Assembly: GCA_014529385.2 (NCBI GenBank)
Contig: CM043963.1
Span: forward strand, 71,814,412 to 71,878,411
Length of the DNA stretch: 64,000 bases
Origin: Adiantum capillus-veneris
Taxonomy: Eukaryota; Streptophyta; Polypodiopsida; Polypodiales; Pteridaceae
Direction: 5' to 3'
The translations under genes were made by a program, and so were the position numbers. This document shows, in pieces, positions 1-11,400 of this stretch; position 1 is the first letter of the stretch; each line of letters begins with the position of its first letter. The notes beneath the pieces are model-generated. The model was given only the letters and a program-made list of their open reading frames with translations. It was not told the origin of the DNA and did no database searches.

Positions 1-291
1 ACGTCACTCGCGTGCCTTGAACACCCTTGTCATTGCAAACGAAGTTTGCCAATGCTCGGTGTAATGGCAACATCCCATCCGGGTGCCAGTCGAACTACCT
101 CCGCCTGTGGCATCAGTCTGTTGGGTGTAATTTCCAAATCGAGCCGCCAATTCCAAGTGAAAAAAAGTTGGCCTTGGCTCCTTCAAAAGAGCTTCCTGAT
201 CCTTCACTTTGCCCCAAAAGCGGCAAAGTTTGTACTTTCATTCATTAGATTCGGTGCAGGTCCCACGCCATGTGGTACCAGTTCTGTTTTT
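1..291 (-). pseudogene. decayed retropepsin (aspartic protease) fragment of a Ty3/gypsy element
   Basis: Read on the minus strand directly after the gag stop, this stretch resembles the protease regions of the related elements at 44600-44900 and 55290-55590. A GKV-type lead-in is followed by a LELAARFG block, where the relatives have IELATKLG. In a second frame there is ITPSIGKLRLQ, where the relatives have TPLIGKLRLH. The two blocks lie in different frames, so at least one indel separates them. The D-[PST]-G-S/T active-site segment is not readable. A stop follows near position 30. The rest of pol would lie beyond the left edge of the window. The assignment rests on similarity to paralogous elements in this same window. 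Confidence 0.55.
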
Positions 292-1857
292 CTATCTGCC
301 TTTTTTGCCATGTTCCTCAGCTGCTCTTGAACTCTTAGGCCTGTCGTCGTCTTTATCATTCTGTTCTTTCTGTGCCTTTTTAGGGCACTTCGTGGAGATA
401 TGTCCATGTTCCCCGCATCCAAAGCACTTTCCCTCTCTGACGAAGCAAGCTCTCTCCTCAGGAGTAAGCTTGGGTCGTGCATCCTTTTTCTCTGGGTTGC
501 TCTTTTTCTTTCTACTTTCATTCCCAGAAGTCTGTTCGGCTTGTTGTGTCATGGCCTCATCTGTGGGGTAGGTCAGACTGCCAGAGTGAATGGCAAAGCC
601 CTGCTTCGCATGACTCATCAACTCCTGAATAGAAGCTGACTTCTGTTCCAAGCAGTGATCTCGGATCTCTGTAGGTAGACCCAAGATAAACCTCTCAATC
701 TGTTCTCTGAACGAGATCTTCTTGAATGAAGAGGCGGGTAGAAAAGAGCTCCAGAATCTTTCACAATAAGCATTGATTGTATCTTTCTTGGTCATCCGAA
801 GATGGTTCCAAGCAGCTCGTATATCTTGTTCATATTCTTGCGTCAACCAAGAAGAAATAAAAATCTTTTTAAATTTCAGCCATTTAACTCGCGCACTCTT
901 GTTTAAAAGAAGCGTGGACCACCAAGTACGAGCATTCCCCTTAAGGTAGGAGGTAGCTCTCCGAATCTTTGAGTGCTCTGAATAGCGTCTTCCCACGAAA
1001 GCAATGTCAAACTGCTGTATAAAAGACAAAGCCTTCGAAGCATCTGAGTATCCTGAAAAAGTATCAAACTTGATCGAGTGGCCACCTTCCTTAAACTCTC
1101 GCGCTTTCTTGCTTTTATCCTCGAGAAAGTCATACTGGTTGGCTTTGTAAAAATTCTTCTTGTTCGCATAAAAGTTTCCATGATCAGAATCTGAGCTGTC
1201 TGTAGACGAGTCCTCGGTAGAACTGTCAGTCTCGGGGCGAGATTTAGCCTTCTTTGCCTTTTTCTTGCCCTTTCCGAAGCTTTGTTTCTTGCTTCGCTCT
1301 TTACCTTTTCTGTCTTTTTCGCTCGAATCTGAAGAGCTAGAAGAACTGTCAGAAGAAGGAGAAGAAGAAATGGGTACTCCTTCAAATCGAACATGCTTCT
1401 TCTGTTTCTTTGCCTTATCAAAAGTTGACTGACGACCCAAATATCCCGGGAAGTTAGTGCTTTTCTTCTGCTTTTTGCCGTGCTTTTTGGCTTTCTTTTG
1501 CGTGTCAAAAAGCTGAGCAATCCGTGCATCAACCACCTCTTGTAATTCCTTCTCTGTATATAGTTTGTGATCGGAAGGTTTCTTGAGAGCGGGTTTCAAT
1601 GGTGGTGTAGTGGTTTTCTGCCACTGTGCATGCACTTCCTGAAAAGAAGTCTCGCTCATATATTTTGCCAATTTCGGATCCTTCGCAAAACTGAGCATCA
1701 TCTTTGTTGCATCGTCGATCAATTGACGACGCTTCATCTCTCTTTTCTCCGCCTGAGTAGGCCGACGCGGGCCATACTGTCTGTCTGAATCTTCGTTGTG
1801 ATCCCAGCCCGCATCTCCAGATGCAGAGGGAGTCGACTGATCCTTGCGTGAAGCCAT
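292..1857 (-). CDS. Ty3/gypsy retrotransposon gag protein (521 aa)
   Basis: This open frame encodes the structural protein that packages element RNA in cytoplasmic virus-like particles. I chose the ATG at 1857 because it lies just downstream of the PBS; the frame stays open 33 codons further upstream, into PBS and LTR sequence. The N-terminal half is very Lys/Ser rich, with a serine-aspartate run. The central part is a retrotransposon gag domain: LSFIQQFD, then ARTWWSTLL, then FILGLPTEIRDHC. A single CCHC zinc knuckle, CFGCGEHGHISTKC, lies at about residues 478-491. The frame is uninterrupted, unlike its protease neighbour. The order LTR, PBS, gag, protease (reading leftward) is that of Ty3/gypsy. 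The protein is homologous to, but clearly diverged from, the gag at 43176. Confidence 0.85.
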   Translation of the reverse strand: MASRKDQSTPSASGDAGWDHNEDSDRQYGPRRPTQAEKREMKRRQLIDDATKMMLSFAKDPKLAKYMSETSFQEVHAQWQKTTTPPLKPALKKPSDHKLYTEKELQEVVDARIAQLFDTQKKAKKHGKKQKKSTNFPGYLGRQSTFDKAKKQKKHVRFEGVPISSSPSSDSSSSSSDSSEKDRKGKERSKKQSFGKGKKKAKKAKSRPETDSSTEDSSTDSSDSDHGNFYANKKNFYKANQYDFLEDKSKKAREFKEGGHSIKFDTFSGYSDASKALSFIQQFDIAFVGRRYSEHSKIRRATSYLKGNARTWWSTLLLNKSARVKWLKFKKIFISSWLTQEYEQDIRAAWNHLRMTKKDTINAYCERFWSSFLPASSFKKISFREQIERFILGLPTEIRDHCLEQKSASIQELMSHAKQGFAIHSGSLTYPTDEAMTQQAEQTSGNESRKKKSNPEKKDARPKLTPEERACFVREGKCFGCGEHGHISTKCPKKAQKEQNDKDDDRPKSSRAAEEHGKKGR

Positions 1858-1915
1858 AGGTGCCGCGGAAAAAAAAATTGGGGATCGGATTTCCCGTAGA
1901 AGAGAAATCGGCCGT

Positions 1916-1927
1916 GCACTGATACCA
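1916..1927 (-). other. primer-binding site (initiator tRNA-Met type)
   Basis: The minus strand reads TGGTATCAGTGC, a near match to the plant initiator tRNA-Met PBS (TGGTATCAGAGC). It lies one base after an LTR end reading TGTTACA and about 60 bases before the gag ATG. This fixes the orientation and the 5' end of the element's internal region. Confidence 0.75.
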
Positions 1928-1928
1928 C

Positions 1929-2490
1929 TGTAACAGACTTGGACACTCCAAGTCAAGAATCAATCACAATAGCACCAAATAACCACTTTAACAATTCACA
2001 GATCACAATAGATTTGCACTGGCCCGGCCGAGTTCCGTGCCTAGAGATATTGGCCCCAGAGATTGGCGCCCCTTTCGGTATTTCTTTTTGTATTAATCAA
2101 TCATCAAAGTACAAGAGAGCGGTTAGGGTTTCACTCTCAGACTCTGCGTCGAGATGCTCTGAGAAGCGAGGCCCTCACCACTAGATTACAAGGGATGCCC
2201 AAAAGCAGAGCCCCAAAAGCTTGAAAGCAAAAGCAGATTCTCTCTCTCTCAATGAGAGTCAGTAAAAAGCAAGTTCTCTTTTTCTCTCTCTTTCTCCCAA
2301 ATCATAGCAAAAAGCTGAGATTTGCGTCACTCTTTTTTTTTTCCACCTCCGCAATTTCCGGAAATTAGGGTTTTTGATAGAAATTAGGGTTTGCAAGAAT
2401 TTTAGGGTTTCTGGCAGAAATTAGGGTTTCTGTTGTCCATAGCCACGTCATCACTTTGTGACAGCACATACTCATGGTCAAATTATGGAG
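1929..2490 (-). repeat. 3' portion of the 5' LTR of the minus-strand Ty3/gypsy element
   Basis: The LTR end is fixed by the adjacent PBS: on the minus strand it finishes ...TGTTACA, so it starts TGTAACA on the plus strand at 1929. It holds an AATACAAA stretch near 2087-2094 that could be a polyadenylation region, a 40-bp GGGGCGCC-containing motif (2050-2088) and five telo-box motifs. I could not locate the other LTR end, and the partner LTR is outside the window. The right boundary given is only where recognisable LTR-type features stop. Confidence 0.5.
2123..2429. promoter_or_regulatory. five telo-box motifs (TTAGGGTTT / AAACCCTAA)
   Basis: TTAGGGTTT occurs at 2123-2131, 2365-2373, 2384-2392, 2402-2410 and 2421-2429, four of them within 65 bases. 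Telo-boxes are known plant promoter elements, bound by Myb-type/TRB factors in genes active in dividing cells. Here they sit inside the putative LTR upstream of gag, so a promoter role in the LTR is plausible. That role is inferred. Confidence 0.5.
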
Positions 2491-3428
2491 GAGAGTTCCA
2501 TTTTGGGGTTCAAATTTCTCCACCTCATCTGTTCTGTAGGCTTACTGGTTGTATTCATATGGCATAGGACAACCTTGGCCTTCAGGCAATTCACCAACAC
2601 CGGATGAATGAGGTAGCCTTCCACGTCCTTGCCAGAGAACTTATAGCCAACAATGGTCGGGCATTGCATGGCCAATGTGAAACGGCAGTAGGCCCCCTTC
2701 TTTTTAACGATTTTCGTAAGTAAAATCGTTCCGTATGGCAGCTTCTGTCGTTGCCAAGGCAGACTTTATAACTTGGAGGAGGTTAGGAATTAAACTAAAT
2801 GGGGCAAACGGAACACATGTCAGTAGGAGAGCAACCTGCAAGCCAACACACCATCCAAAAGGTCTCTTCCCAATTGAAGGCGCCAAAATATGAGAAGGGA
2901 GGCTGATTATCAGTTTTGTGAGTGGATTTTCGGGGTTTGCAGCTTTAATGGAAAGCTTGCCTTCTCCCTTGTCTCATGTACCACAATGATTTGCTCTCGT
3001 GCATCTCTCTCCCCCCTTTGCACATATGGTAATGCCCCACTAGTTGGACTACTCAAATGACCAACTACAGTTCTGTGGGTTTTATGCGTGTTTGCCAAGG
3101 CAAGAGCCTTCTAATCAAGAACCGGATTAGCTAATTGCTAATCCCCTAGAGGTACACAATTTCATCACAACAAATTGCAAAAATGGAGAGTTTTCTCGCT
3201 TGAAAACTGGTCCAAATCAAAGGGGAACTATCCCATTGCGTGCGGGAGGACACGCGTAGACATGTTTGCTCCGCTCAAAACGATCCAAAATAGAGAATTA
3301 AAGCCTGCTGTGGAAGCCTCGGGGAAGCCTTCGGGTGGTTATACAGGGATTTGGGCACCTGTCAGTGACCAAACAAAGAATTACAGCACACAGAAATTTA
3401 GTTATGTTTCACTACAAAGCTTCTAAAA
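2491..3428. other. no gene seen; probable LTR or old repeat sequence
   Basis: Only short frames are present and none has a recognisable domain. The left part may still belong to the LTR above. No convincing terminal repeat or target duplication was found. Confidence 0.4.
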
Positions 3429-3621
3429 TGTAACGGAATCCGCCCTAGACGTGTACTTTTGATCTACAGGGGTTTTGGCGTCGTTATGTTGCTGAAATTG
3501 GGTCGAAAACCTGCAATTTCAGCCCTTGATAGGTTTGGATAGCTTGGTGTAAATGTTTGGGTCGTTTGTTTGCAATTGAATAAAGAAACACCGAAAGGGG
3601 CGCCAATCATTGGGGCCAACA
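3429..3621 (+). repeat. LTR 3'-end remnant followed by a PBS-like site
   Basis: The segment contains AATAAAGAAACACCGAAAGG, then GGGGCGCC and GGGGCCAACA, and is followed at 3622 by TGGTGTCATTGT. This looks like a degraded initiator tRNA-Met PBS. The upstream GTTATGTTGCTGAAATT block recurs in diverged form on the minus strand near 4300. I read it as the 3' end of an LTR on the plus strand. The 5' limit is arbitrary. Confidence 0.35.
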
Positions 3622-3977
3622 TGGTGTCATTGTCTACTTGGGAGCACTCTAGCTACCATGTCGTTTATTGTTTTGAGGTGGTGAATTTTAGTCGCAGGTT
3701 CATTTGTGAAGTTTCTTTGTGGCATAAAGTGCAGGGAAATTTAGACAGCATAGTTTCGGGTGAAAGCTAAAGTTTTACCACCCTTTAGTAAGGCTATTGG
3801 CCACTTTCAGTAATCTTATTGGCTACATTCAAATTGGTATGAACCAGTAACATACCGGTTACATTCCAGTAACTACAATCACTATTTCCTCTCTAATATT
3901 TAGATTTGGAGCATAGTGCTAGAGTGTGCCTTTAGAGGTGCTTCTACTATCTAGTCTATGTACACGACTTTTTAACA

Positions 3978-3989
3978 TAGTATCAGGGC
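3978..3989 (+). other. PBS-like site after a possible LTR end
   Basis: TAGTATCAGGGC follows ...TTTTTAACA at 3977. The arrangement (LTR ending in ACA, then a tRNA-Met-type PBS with two mismatches) suggests another LTR end on the plus strand. No downstream gag is recognisable. Confidence 0.3.
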
Positions 3990-4144
3990 AATAGTCCTTA
4001 AAACCGGCCCGTGGTGGGGCGGTGGGCGTTGGATTTCACCCGAAATTCTTTACTTTAGACACACACACAGAGCACTTTGCAAAGGAAACCTGTGACGGGA
4101 ATAAACACTTGAATACACACACGGCTCGGAAGCTAGAATGCCCC

Positions 4145-4489
4145 GAGCAGACGCCGACAACCTGTAGGCCCCAAAATTGGCGCCCCTTTCGGTATTTCTT
4201 TATACTTTGAGAGGGTAAATTTACAAAGTAGAGTCTTGGGAATCCTTTGTCTATATCCAACTAGATACCACTTGATTTGGCCAAATTTCGGCAACATAAC
4301 AGCCCCAAAACTTGCGCGAAACCAATTTCCCTGGTGGAACTCACTTCCACTAACATAAACCCTCTGATTCCTGCCCAAAAACAGTAAATTCAGCACGCTG
4401 TATTTACTGGTTTTTGCCCTGTTTTCAGCCCTAAACAGTCCCCTAATTGTCCTCTGCCAGTGGGGCACTATTCCCAATGGTTCTGGCAT
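4145..4489 (-). repeat. diverged LTR-like segment, inverted relative to the copy at 3429-3621
   Basis: On the minus strand this has the same order of blocks as 3429-3621: a GTTATGTTGC-GAAATT block, an AAAGAAATACCGAAAGG block, GGGGCGCC, then GGGGCCTACA. The long open frame across it is judged accidental. It forms an imperfect inverted pair with the plus-strand copy. Confidence 0.35.
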
Positions 4490-6759
4490 CCATATGGCTG
4501 AAAAACAGTCAATTTACAGCGCATACACAACGCTGAAAATGCACCTGTACGGTGAGGTTATGACCCCCACGGGTGCTTGCTTTGGAGTAGCAGTTAGCTA
4601 CCCCTGTTCCTGCTCAAGGAGGCTCTTGTCTCAACACAAAAGCATGAAACCACACAGCTGTACATCAGTCAAATGAAGAGCCCTCTTGTGGGGCATCACA
4701 TAACTGCACGTAGGGGGAAGAGAGAGCAGTGTGTAGTGTGGAGGACATCACTCCTAGCACCACACTGTACATGAGAGGGAAAGAAAGCACTCCATAGCTC
4801 TTAACCTGTGAGTTCTCAATGAAGCATCCCCCCAACATAAATTGAGCGCCCCCTCTTCTGCGCTTGACCTGTAATGCAGCTGTGAACAAATAGATGCAAA
4901 AAGGGAAAGATTTCCATGGCTGCCAAAACCTGCGTATCGCTGAAAAGGCAGCAAAACAGCCTTGTAAACACGCATCTGATGCCTTCCAAAGCTGAAAATG
5001 AGCTCCTCGGTCCTAGGTGAAGTCATGGGAAGCTAAAAAATGGAGAGAAATGGCTGAAAATCACAGTTATCAGCCTCCAAAACTGCTCCAGAAAGTCAGT
5101 TACGAGTTTTGTTGTCCCAAACTTGGTAAATTGGCCAAAGAGTGCCACTTGGCACTCATGCATGCAATTTCCCCGCATTGGGTTTCCCGCTTAAAAATCT
5201 CTCAACTGGTGCATCAGTTGACTTTGCAGCAGAGTACTAAAATGTTCCCCTTGTCATACCGGAGGTAATGACGCGAACACATTTCACGGCCCAAAATAGC
5301 AGTTCCCTAAATTTTAGGAGATGCTTCCATTGGGCTCCCACAGGTCTTCTGACCATCTATCCTCATTGGGACCGCATCCAAAAGTGCAATGTGGCCCAAC
5401 TGTCGGATACTTTTTGTTGGTAGTCCCACCTTGACTTTATGCCTTTATTGAGTTCACTTCCTAGTATCCACCAACTTGCTAAGTGCGACGGGGGAACCTA
5501 CGTGATCTTGAACTGAGCCTAGACATCCTTTACTTTACGAGTTCCAGTGCCTACCAACTTCCCGTTTGCTGGTGAAACTACCGTTCACATTGACCATACA
5601 ATGTCCGACCATTTGCAACTTCAAAAAGAGGGTCTCAAAAATTAAACAAAAATCATTGGAAAGAAACCAACTACTAAGGTTAGCAGTTGCCACGTCCTTG
5701 TGACAGTCCTAGCTATAGTACTTGGGTCAAGAGGCTAGAGGTATTGTCCTAGTTTTCAAGCTACCAAACTAATTGATCATGTGGACACTCTACTACAGCC
5801 TAGAGCCAAACAACCTAGAGCCAATCCCATAGACTAGAAAAGCCTAGAGGATTTTGAACTGGCACCTTTGTGACCCTACTCACAACACTTGCATGCTCGG
5901 AGAGATCCATTAGATCATTTAGGATCCCAATGGAACGCTCCTTGCATAACTGATTGTGCAAGGCACGCTAGTTAGCATTTTACATTTTTCATCAGCGCGT
6001 TTTCACGTACTGGCCAAAATTGCAGTATATGATGTGTACGACCATGGGCATGTGTCACTTGATGCGTTTTTGTGGGTATTATAGGTGAAGATCCTACTTA
6101 AAGTGACTTGGCACGTGTATGAGCTTCTAGGGAATTAATTTTATTATCCCTATGATAGACTCATGATGAAATTCCAATTGGCCAAGAGGTCATACGGTTT
6201 GCAGCCCAAGGGGCGTTGTCAATCAGCCTTGTGTGCAACTATTGCATTCACCTCGTAGCAGCGTTTTGTAGCCCCTGCATCAGCACTGATTTCAGCCATC
6301 AAAGGCCATCTCATTTGGTGCAGCTAGTCGCGAGAAGGCGTCCAAAAGCAGCATATTGCATATGCATTTTGCAGGTCAGTTTGTAGCTCTGATGATCTTT
6401 AAATTGATCCCACCTCAGATCCAAGCCAGAAGAGCCCCTAAGAAGTCCCAAGAACAGAACCACTCAGTTCTAGAGATCTCCATTTTCAGCCAAGTAGTAC
6501 TTAGATCCGGCTTATCTAGCATAGCAATCATCCCAGGAGGTTCCTCATCCAAGGAGCTACTTGGAGCAGATAGAAGTCTTAGAGAGAGTGGAAGAGGTGC
6601 CAAGTCATCTACTGGTTTGTCTTAGTCAAAGATACCATCATCATTGCATGAGCATTTAGGGGTGGTTTCTTGTACACGTCACTTGACATACATAAGAAAA
6701 TACCGCTCTGATAATGGAGTGGGGAGCCCTTGAGAGGGTTGGGGCAGCACCTTGTCACG

Positions 6760-6764
<5 letters not shown>
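4490..6764. other. unassigned sequence
   Basis: No frame longer than about 90 codons with a recognisable domain, no tRNA-like structure and no clear terminal repeats were seen on either strand. Confidence 0.5.

Positions 6765-6822
<58 letters not shown>
6765..6822. repeat. (CT)n microsatellite 5' of LINE fragment 0
   Basis: This uninterrupted CT tract of about 58 bp immediately precedes a LINE 3'-end fragment. Confidence 0.9.
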
Positions 6823-6823
<1 letters not shown>

Positions 6824-6919
6824 GGTACCCTCCACACATTGTACTAGAGTCACATATGGATGTAACCTTTTGGTTTTTGGTCTCTAGGTCATTTTGGCCT
6901 TTCGAAGACGTTAATATAA

Positions 6920-6921
<2 letters not shown>
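6823..6921 (+). mobile_element. LINE copy 0: severely 5'-truncated 3' UTR fragment
   Basis: This roughly 100-bp piece carries the family's 3' tail: a TGTAACC-TTTTGGT block, TAGGTCATTTTGGCCTTTCG, then GTTAATATAAC. Matching tails occur at 17084-17176 (copy 2) and about 17690-17800 (copy 3). It begins right after a CT tract and ends directly in another. Confidence 0.65.

Positions 6922-6992
<71 letters not shown>
6922..6992. repeat. (CT)n(GT)n microsatellite
   Basis: CT to 6976, then GT to about 6992. It separates the tail of LINE copy 0 from the 5' region of copy 1. Confidence 0.9.
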
Positions 6993-7062
6993 TGCACCCC
7001 CCCCGCGTGTAACCTGCAACACCCTCGCGTAATCTACTGCAACCTCGCGTGAAGCCTGTTGC

Positions 7063-7097
<35 letters not shown>

Positions 7098-7341
7098 TTC
7101 GCGCATCCTCTCCCCCTCGCCTGCTGCTGCTGTGACAGCCCCCCCGCCCCCCAGCCCGCAGGTGCATAGATTTGGCAGACCTCAGAAATCCAGGAGGAAA
7201 TTTCACAGTTTCGAATTTTTGAATTTTCGAAATCCTGCATTTTTCAGACCTGCAGGTACAACAATATGTTTTCAGGAATTTTCAGAATTTTCACGAGCAG
7301 GGAATTACAGAACAACATGAATTAGTAGAAAAGGAAAATGT
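6993..7341 (+). other. probable 5' UTR of LINE copy 1, with a 34-base C run
   Basis: This stretch lies between the CT/GT tract and ORF1. It contains short GCGTG/CCTG/TGCA repeats, a poly-C run at 7064-7097 and a C-rich stretch to 7160. GC-rich 5' ends are common in LINEs. No promoter motif was identified. Confidence 0.4.
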
Positions 7342-8388
7342 ATGATTGATATGAGGAAAACATACGTATGCATTATGCGGGACATGGATGTATCCGTAGT
7401 GCAGACTGTGGTTTTGTTTTTGATGGAGGCCATGAGCGCTTCGCCAGTGGAGGCCATGATCGCTTCACCAGTATGTAAGCCCCATACGAAGGCAACCTTT
7501 GTGCTTACAAACAAGCGGATAACACAAATGGAAAGGGAGATGAAAGAATGGAAAGCAGATATGGAGGGATGGTGAAAAGAGAAGGCCAACCTTCTTCAAA
7601 TGTTTCTCAACGAAGGCGCGCAATGGAAGAAGGAGAAAGAGGACTTGCACGTAGAGCTACAAGCACTGAAGGCGGATTCACAAGCACTTAGAGAAGAGGT
7701 CACAGCCCTCAAGCAAGAGCTTGCGGATAGAGTAAGCGGTGGACTGGAGGAAGGGGAATTTTAGCCCTCGGTGATAGAGGAAATCAAGGTCATCAAGGAG
7801 CAGGTACGGATGATCAAAGAGGAGGAGAAACAGAAGGTGGTAAAGACGTCTTTGTGGATGGATGTGATCACGAAGACGCAGAAGAAGGCGGATGAGGCCG
7901 AGAAATGGATAGAAGTTGCTAAGAAAGGGAAAGGGAAAGAAACCATATCCGTCCCCACTCCTACAATCATCAACATGACTCTAGAGGAAGAGCGGCGAAG
8001 GAAAACTAGAGCCTCGCATATAAGAGTAACTGGTCTAAAAGACCGAGATGATGTGAAAGGGGAAGTCGAAGAACTTCTCCGCATGATGAGTAGTGAGGCT
8101 ACTCATACAAAGGCATGGAGGGTAGAGAAGAAGACACAAGGCAATGGGGAGACTTCAAAAGGGAGATCTTTAATCATCCATTTCCCATCCATGGAGGCAA
8201 AGAAGGACTTCTTGAAGAAGCACCCTACACTAAAGAAAATGGGCATATTTCTTGGAGAAGACCTCACTCTCACACAGCTTGCGCATATGAGAGAGGTAAT
8301 GCTAGAGATTCAAGTGGCAAGGGAGAAGGGAAAGACGGCCTTCTACAGAGATGGCCGGGTGGTGATTGTAGAGTGGCGCTCCACATGA
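7342..8388 (+). pseudogene. LINE copy 1 ORF1 (RNA-binding protein), two in-frame stops
   Basis: One frame runs through the interval with a TGA at 7573-7575 and a TAG at 7762-7764. The N-terminal part, roughly codons 60-200, is a Lys/Glu-rich heptad region likely to form a coiled coil. After about 8010 come RASHIRVTGL, then SLIIHFPSMEAKKDFLKK and GIFLGEDLTLTQ. This is the order of the RRM-like core and C-terminal domain of L1-type ORF1 proteins, which coat LINE RNA as trimers. ORF2 begins about 40 bases downstream. The distal 205 codons (7771-8388) are uninterrupted. The family assignment is by motif and position only. Confidence 0.7.
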
Positions 8389-8414
8389 CGGTGCGAGACC
8401 TATGGGACCACACT

Positions 8415-11400
8415 CAAAGTTGCCACCTGGAATTGTAATGGATCTATGCGCCTTGATGTGGGTGCTTTTGAGGATAGTTAAACGGGAAGAGACATCATCT
8501 TCTACTCTGAGACACAGCAGACCCCTGGGCAATCTATACCTCACATTAGTGGATATAGATGGGAGACAGCCTGTAGACAGGAGACACGATCAGAGCACAG
8601 AGGGCGGGGCTCAGGAGGAGTGACAGTGTTATTCAGGGAGGAGTTGTAGCCATTGATACATATAGCCCGCAGGGATGAGCAAGCTAGGTACATGTGGGTG
8701 AGATTGAGAGTAGAGACAAACAGACATCTTTACATTGCTATTTGCTACTTTCCTCCGAGTACGTCAGTTTATGCACCACCGAGAGGACAGTCCCCCTTTT
8801 CTATTTTGGATGATGACATATGGGAGTTCTCTAGAGATGGTGACATCATCATTCTAGGGGATTTCAATGCTAGGACTGCCCATCATCAAACAGTATTTTA
8901 TGATTTCCGAGGAGATGCTGAGAGAGCTGGATGTTGCAGAGATGGGCCTATCCAGGCTATCACAAGATGGAGAACACACTGAGTATGGACGACACTTGAT
9001 AGACATGGGGACTGCACATGGATTGGCCATCTTGAATGGTCTAGAGAGATTTCCCGCTGCGGGGGGTTTTACATGCTTTCCACACAGACATGAGCCAGCA
9101 CAGTGGATTATGTCATGGCACAACCGAGCCTCATCTCTAGTATCCAAGATCTCACGGTTGGACCCAGACTTGTTGGTGTGGCAGTGGATCATGCTCTTGT
9201 GTCGTTGACCATCTATTTTCAGTTTAGTGTAGCACACAGGCTATGGGCAGCAGCCCCTACTCTCTACACCTTCACGCGGGAGACTGACTTTGTATACTTA
9301 GATGGGATTTACAGACGCCTGTGCACAGAGGAGCCAGGGCGACCTCTGGAGGAGCTTACTACTATACTGACAGAGACACTACATGATGCAGTAGCAGAGG
9401 CATACCCACATACCCAGCCTGAGCAGAGACGCCGTTCGGGGAGCATGCCCCAGAACAGTTGGTATGATGAAGAATGCCGGGACACTAGAGCTAGACTTCA
9501 GAGGGAGGTGCTTTTGGGGGACATCACTCACAGACAGTCACAGATTGACTTTCGACGCCTAGTGCGGTGGAAGAAGAGGGCATTTTTGGCTCGCCTAGAG
9601 CAGGATCTATACCAGCTATTCTTGATTCAGGACTCATGTGAGGCAAGGCGGCTCTTTCATGAGCTCTCCCCTACCTCCCTGCCATCACTTCTACAGAGGC
9701 CTGGGGCGAGTACGCATCATCTCTGCACACAGTTCCTAAGCAGCCCCCCCTTCCCGACCCCCCCGATCCATGCCCACACACACATGCTTTTTTCACCGCT
9801 GAGATGGTGAGGAAGGCCATTTATAGGATGAGGACTAGGAGCATATGATCATGATGGCTAAGTGGCTGAGCATTTCATGCATGCCGGAGATTTACTAGCA
9901 AAGCTTCTAGCAGTTATGTTTAATCGTGCCATGTGGGAGGGGTCGCCTGATACTTGGAGCCTATCTACTATTGTACCTATGTTCAAGTCGGGAGACCCTA
10001 TGGAGCTTGGGAATTATCGCACTATCATGATTGGACACACATTGGTACGGTTGTACGCATCTATTCTTGAGCAGCAGCTGAGTAGATGGGCAGAGAAGGA
10101 GGGGATACGCGCAGCCGGGTAGGCAGGTTTCAGGAGGGGTTTTTCTACTCTTGACCATATTTTGACACTCACAGCCATCATTGAGGAGGGCAGATCGCGT
10201 GGGAGACGGATGTAGCTTTGTGGATTTCCGCAAAGCATTTGACACAGTGCCCAGAGCTAGATTGATGCTTAGATTACAGCAGATGGGAGTACCCACAAAG
10301 CTCATTTGGGGGTTATGGCATTATACAGGTCAGTAGTGGGGCATGTACGCACCTCAGAGGGTCTATCCACACCGGTTCACTCCACTATTGGGGTGAAGCA
10401 GGCGCGCCCGCTCTCTCCTACTCTATTTGGTATGTATGTGGATGAGGTTTCTGACTACATTGAGAGAGATGGTGATACAGGTGCACAGCTGGCAGGGACA
10501 TGGATTCCACTATTGTTATGTGTCGATGTTACTGTGTTGATCTCCGACTCTCCGGAGGGGATGCAACGTCACTTGGATGCTTTGCATAGGTTTGCCCAGG
10601 AAAGTGGTTTGTCCGTCAACCTTGGTAAAACCAAGGTCATGGTATTTAATACCACCCCACAGTGGATCAGGAGGTCAGCGCCCGCATTCACATACGGCCA
10701 GGAGACCGTGGAGTATACAGATGCTGACACTTACCTTGGAGTGGTTTTTAGTGGGCCAACATTTTCATTGAGGAGGGCAGCAGAGACTAGATTGACCAGA
10801 GCCCATGCAGCATTGGGTAGATTGGAAAGGATGTGTTCACAGGTTCAGTTTCAGGAGCCTCGGACGAAGCTTTGGCTCTTTGACACTTTGGTGGCTTCTG
10901 CATTGCTTTATGGAGCTGAGATTTGGGGACCTTCATTGGATCATCACGGGAGGACAGGCCACAGTGATGGATGGGGGGACATGGAGAAGCCTCTGGTCTC
11001 TATGATCTCGCGGCTCATTAGAGCCAAGGCTTCAGTACCATGTGCTATTGTACGAGCAGAGCTAGCTGCCCCCCCACTAGTGGTTGAGGCGCTCACCAGA
11101 TCTGTCTCCTTCATACACCGCATGTCGGAACTTCTCAGAGACAGATATGCCCGCCCTGCACTTGAGTCCTCTTGACAGTTAGCCATGCAAGGAGATACAG
11201 CATGCTGGTATTGGGAGATGACATCATGGTTTCAGGCGCATGGGTTCAGCATAGACAGATTGCCTCCCTTCCAGTACTCACTGGATGCGCCCAGCCAACA
11301 CAGGAGCTGGGCACGAAGATGGCTTTCTACAGAGAGCATCTCCTTCAGCTTACGGAGGATGGTTTTGTGACGAGGCCCAGATACATGGACACCCAATTGT

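Noticed and set aside
2065-2085. TGGCGCC as a tRNA-Lys primer-binding site
   Set aside because: The following bases do not match a tRNA-Lys 3' end, and a better tRNA-Met PBS (1916-1927) is correctly placed next to the gag gene.
4133-4489. 118-codon minus-strand frame
   Set aside because: It lies in an LTR-like segment with a diverged relative at 3429-3621 that has no matching frame, and it has no domain.
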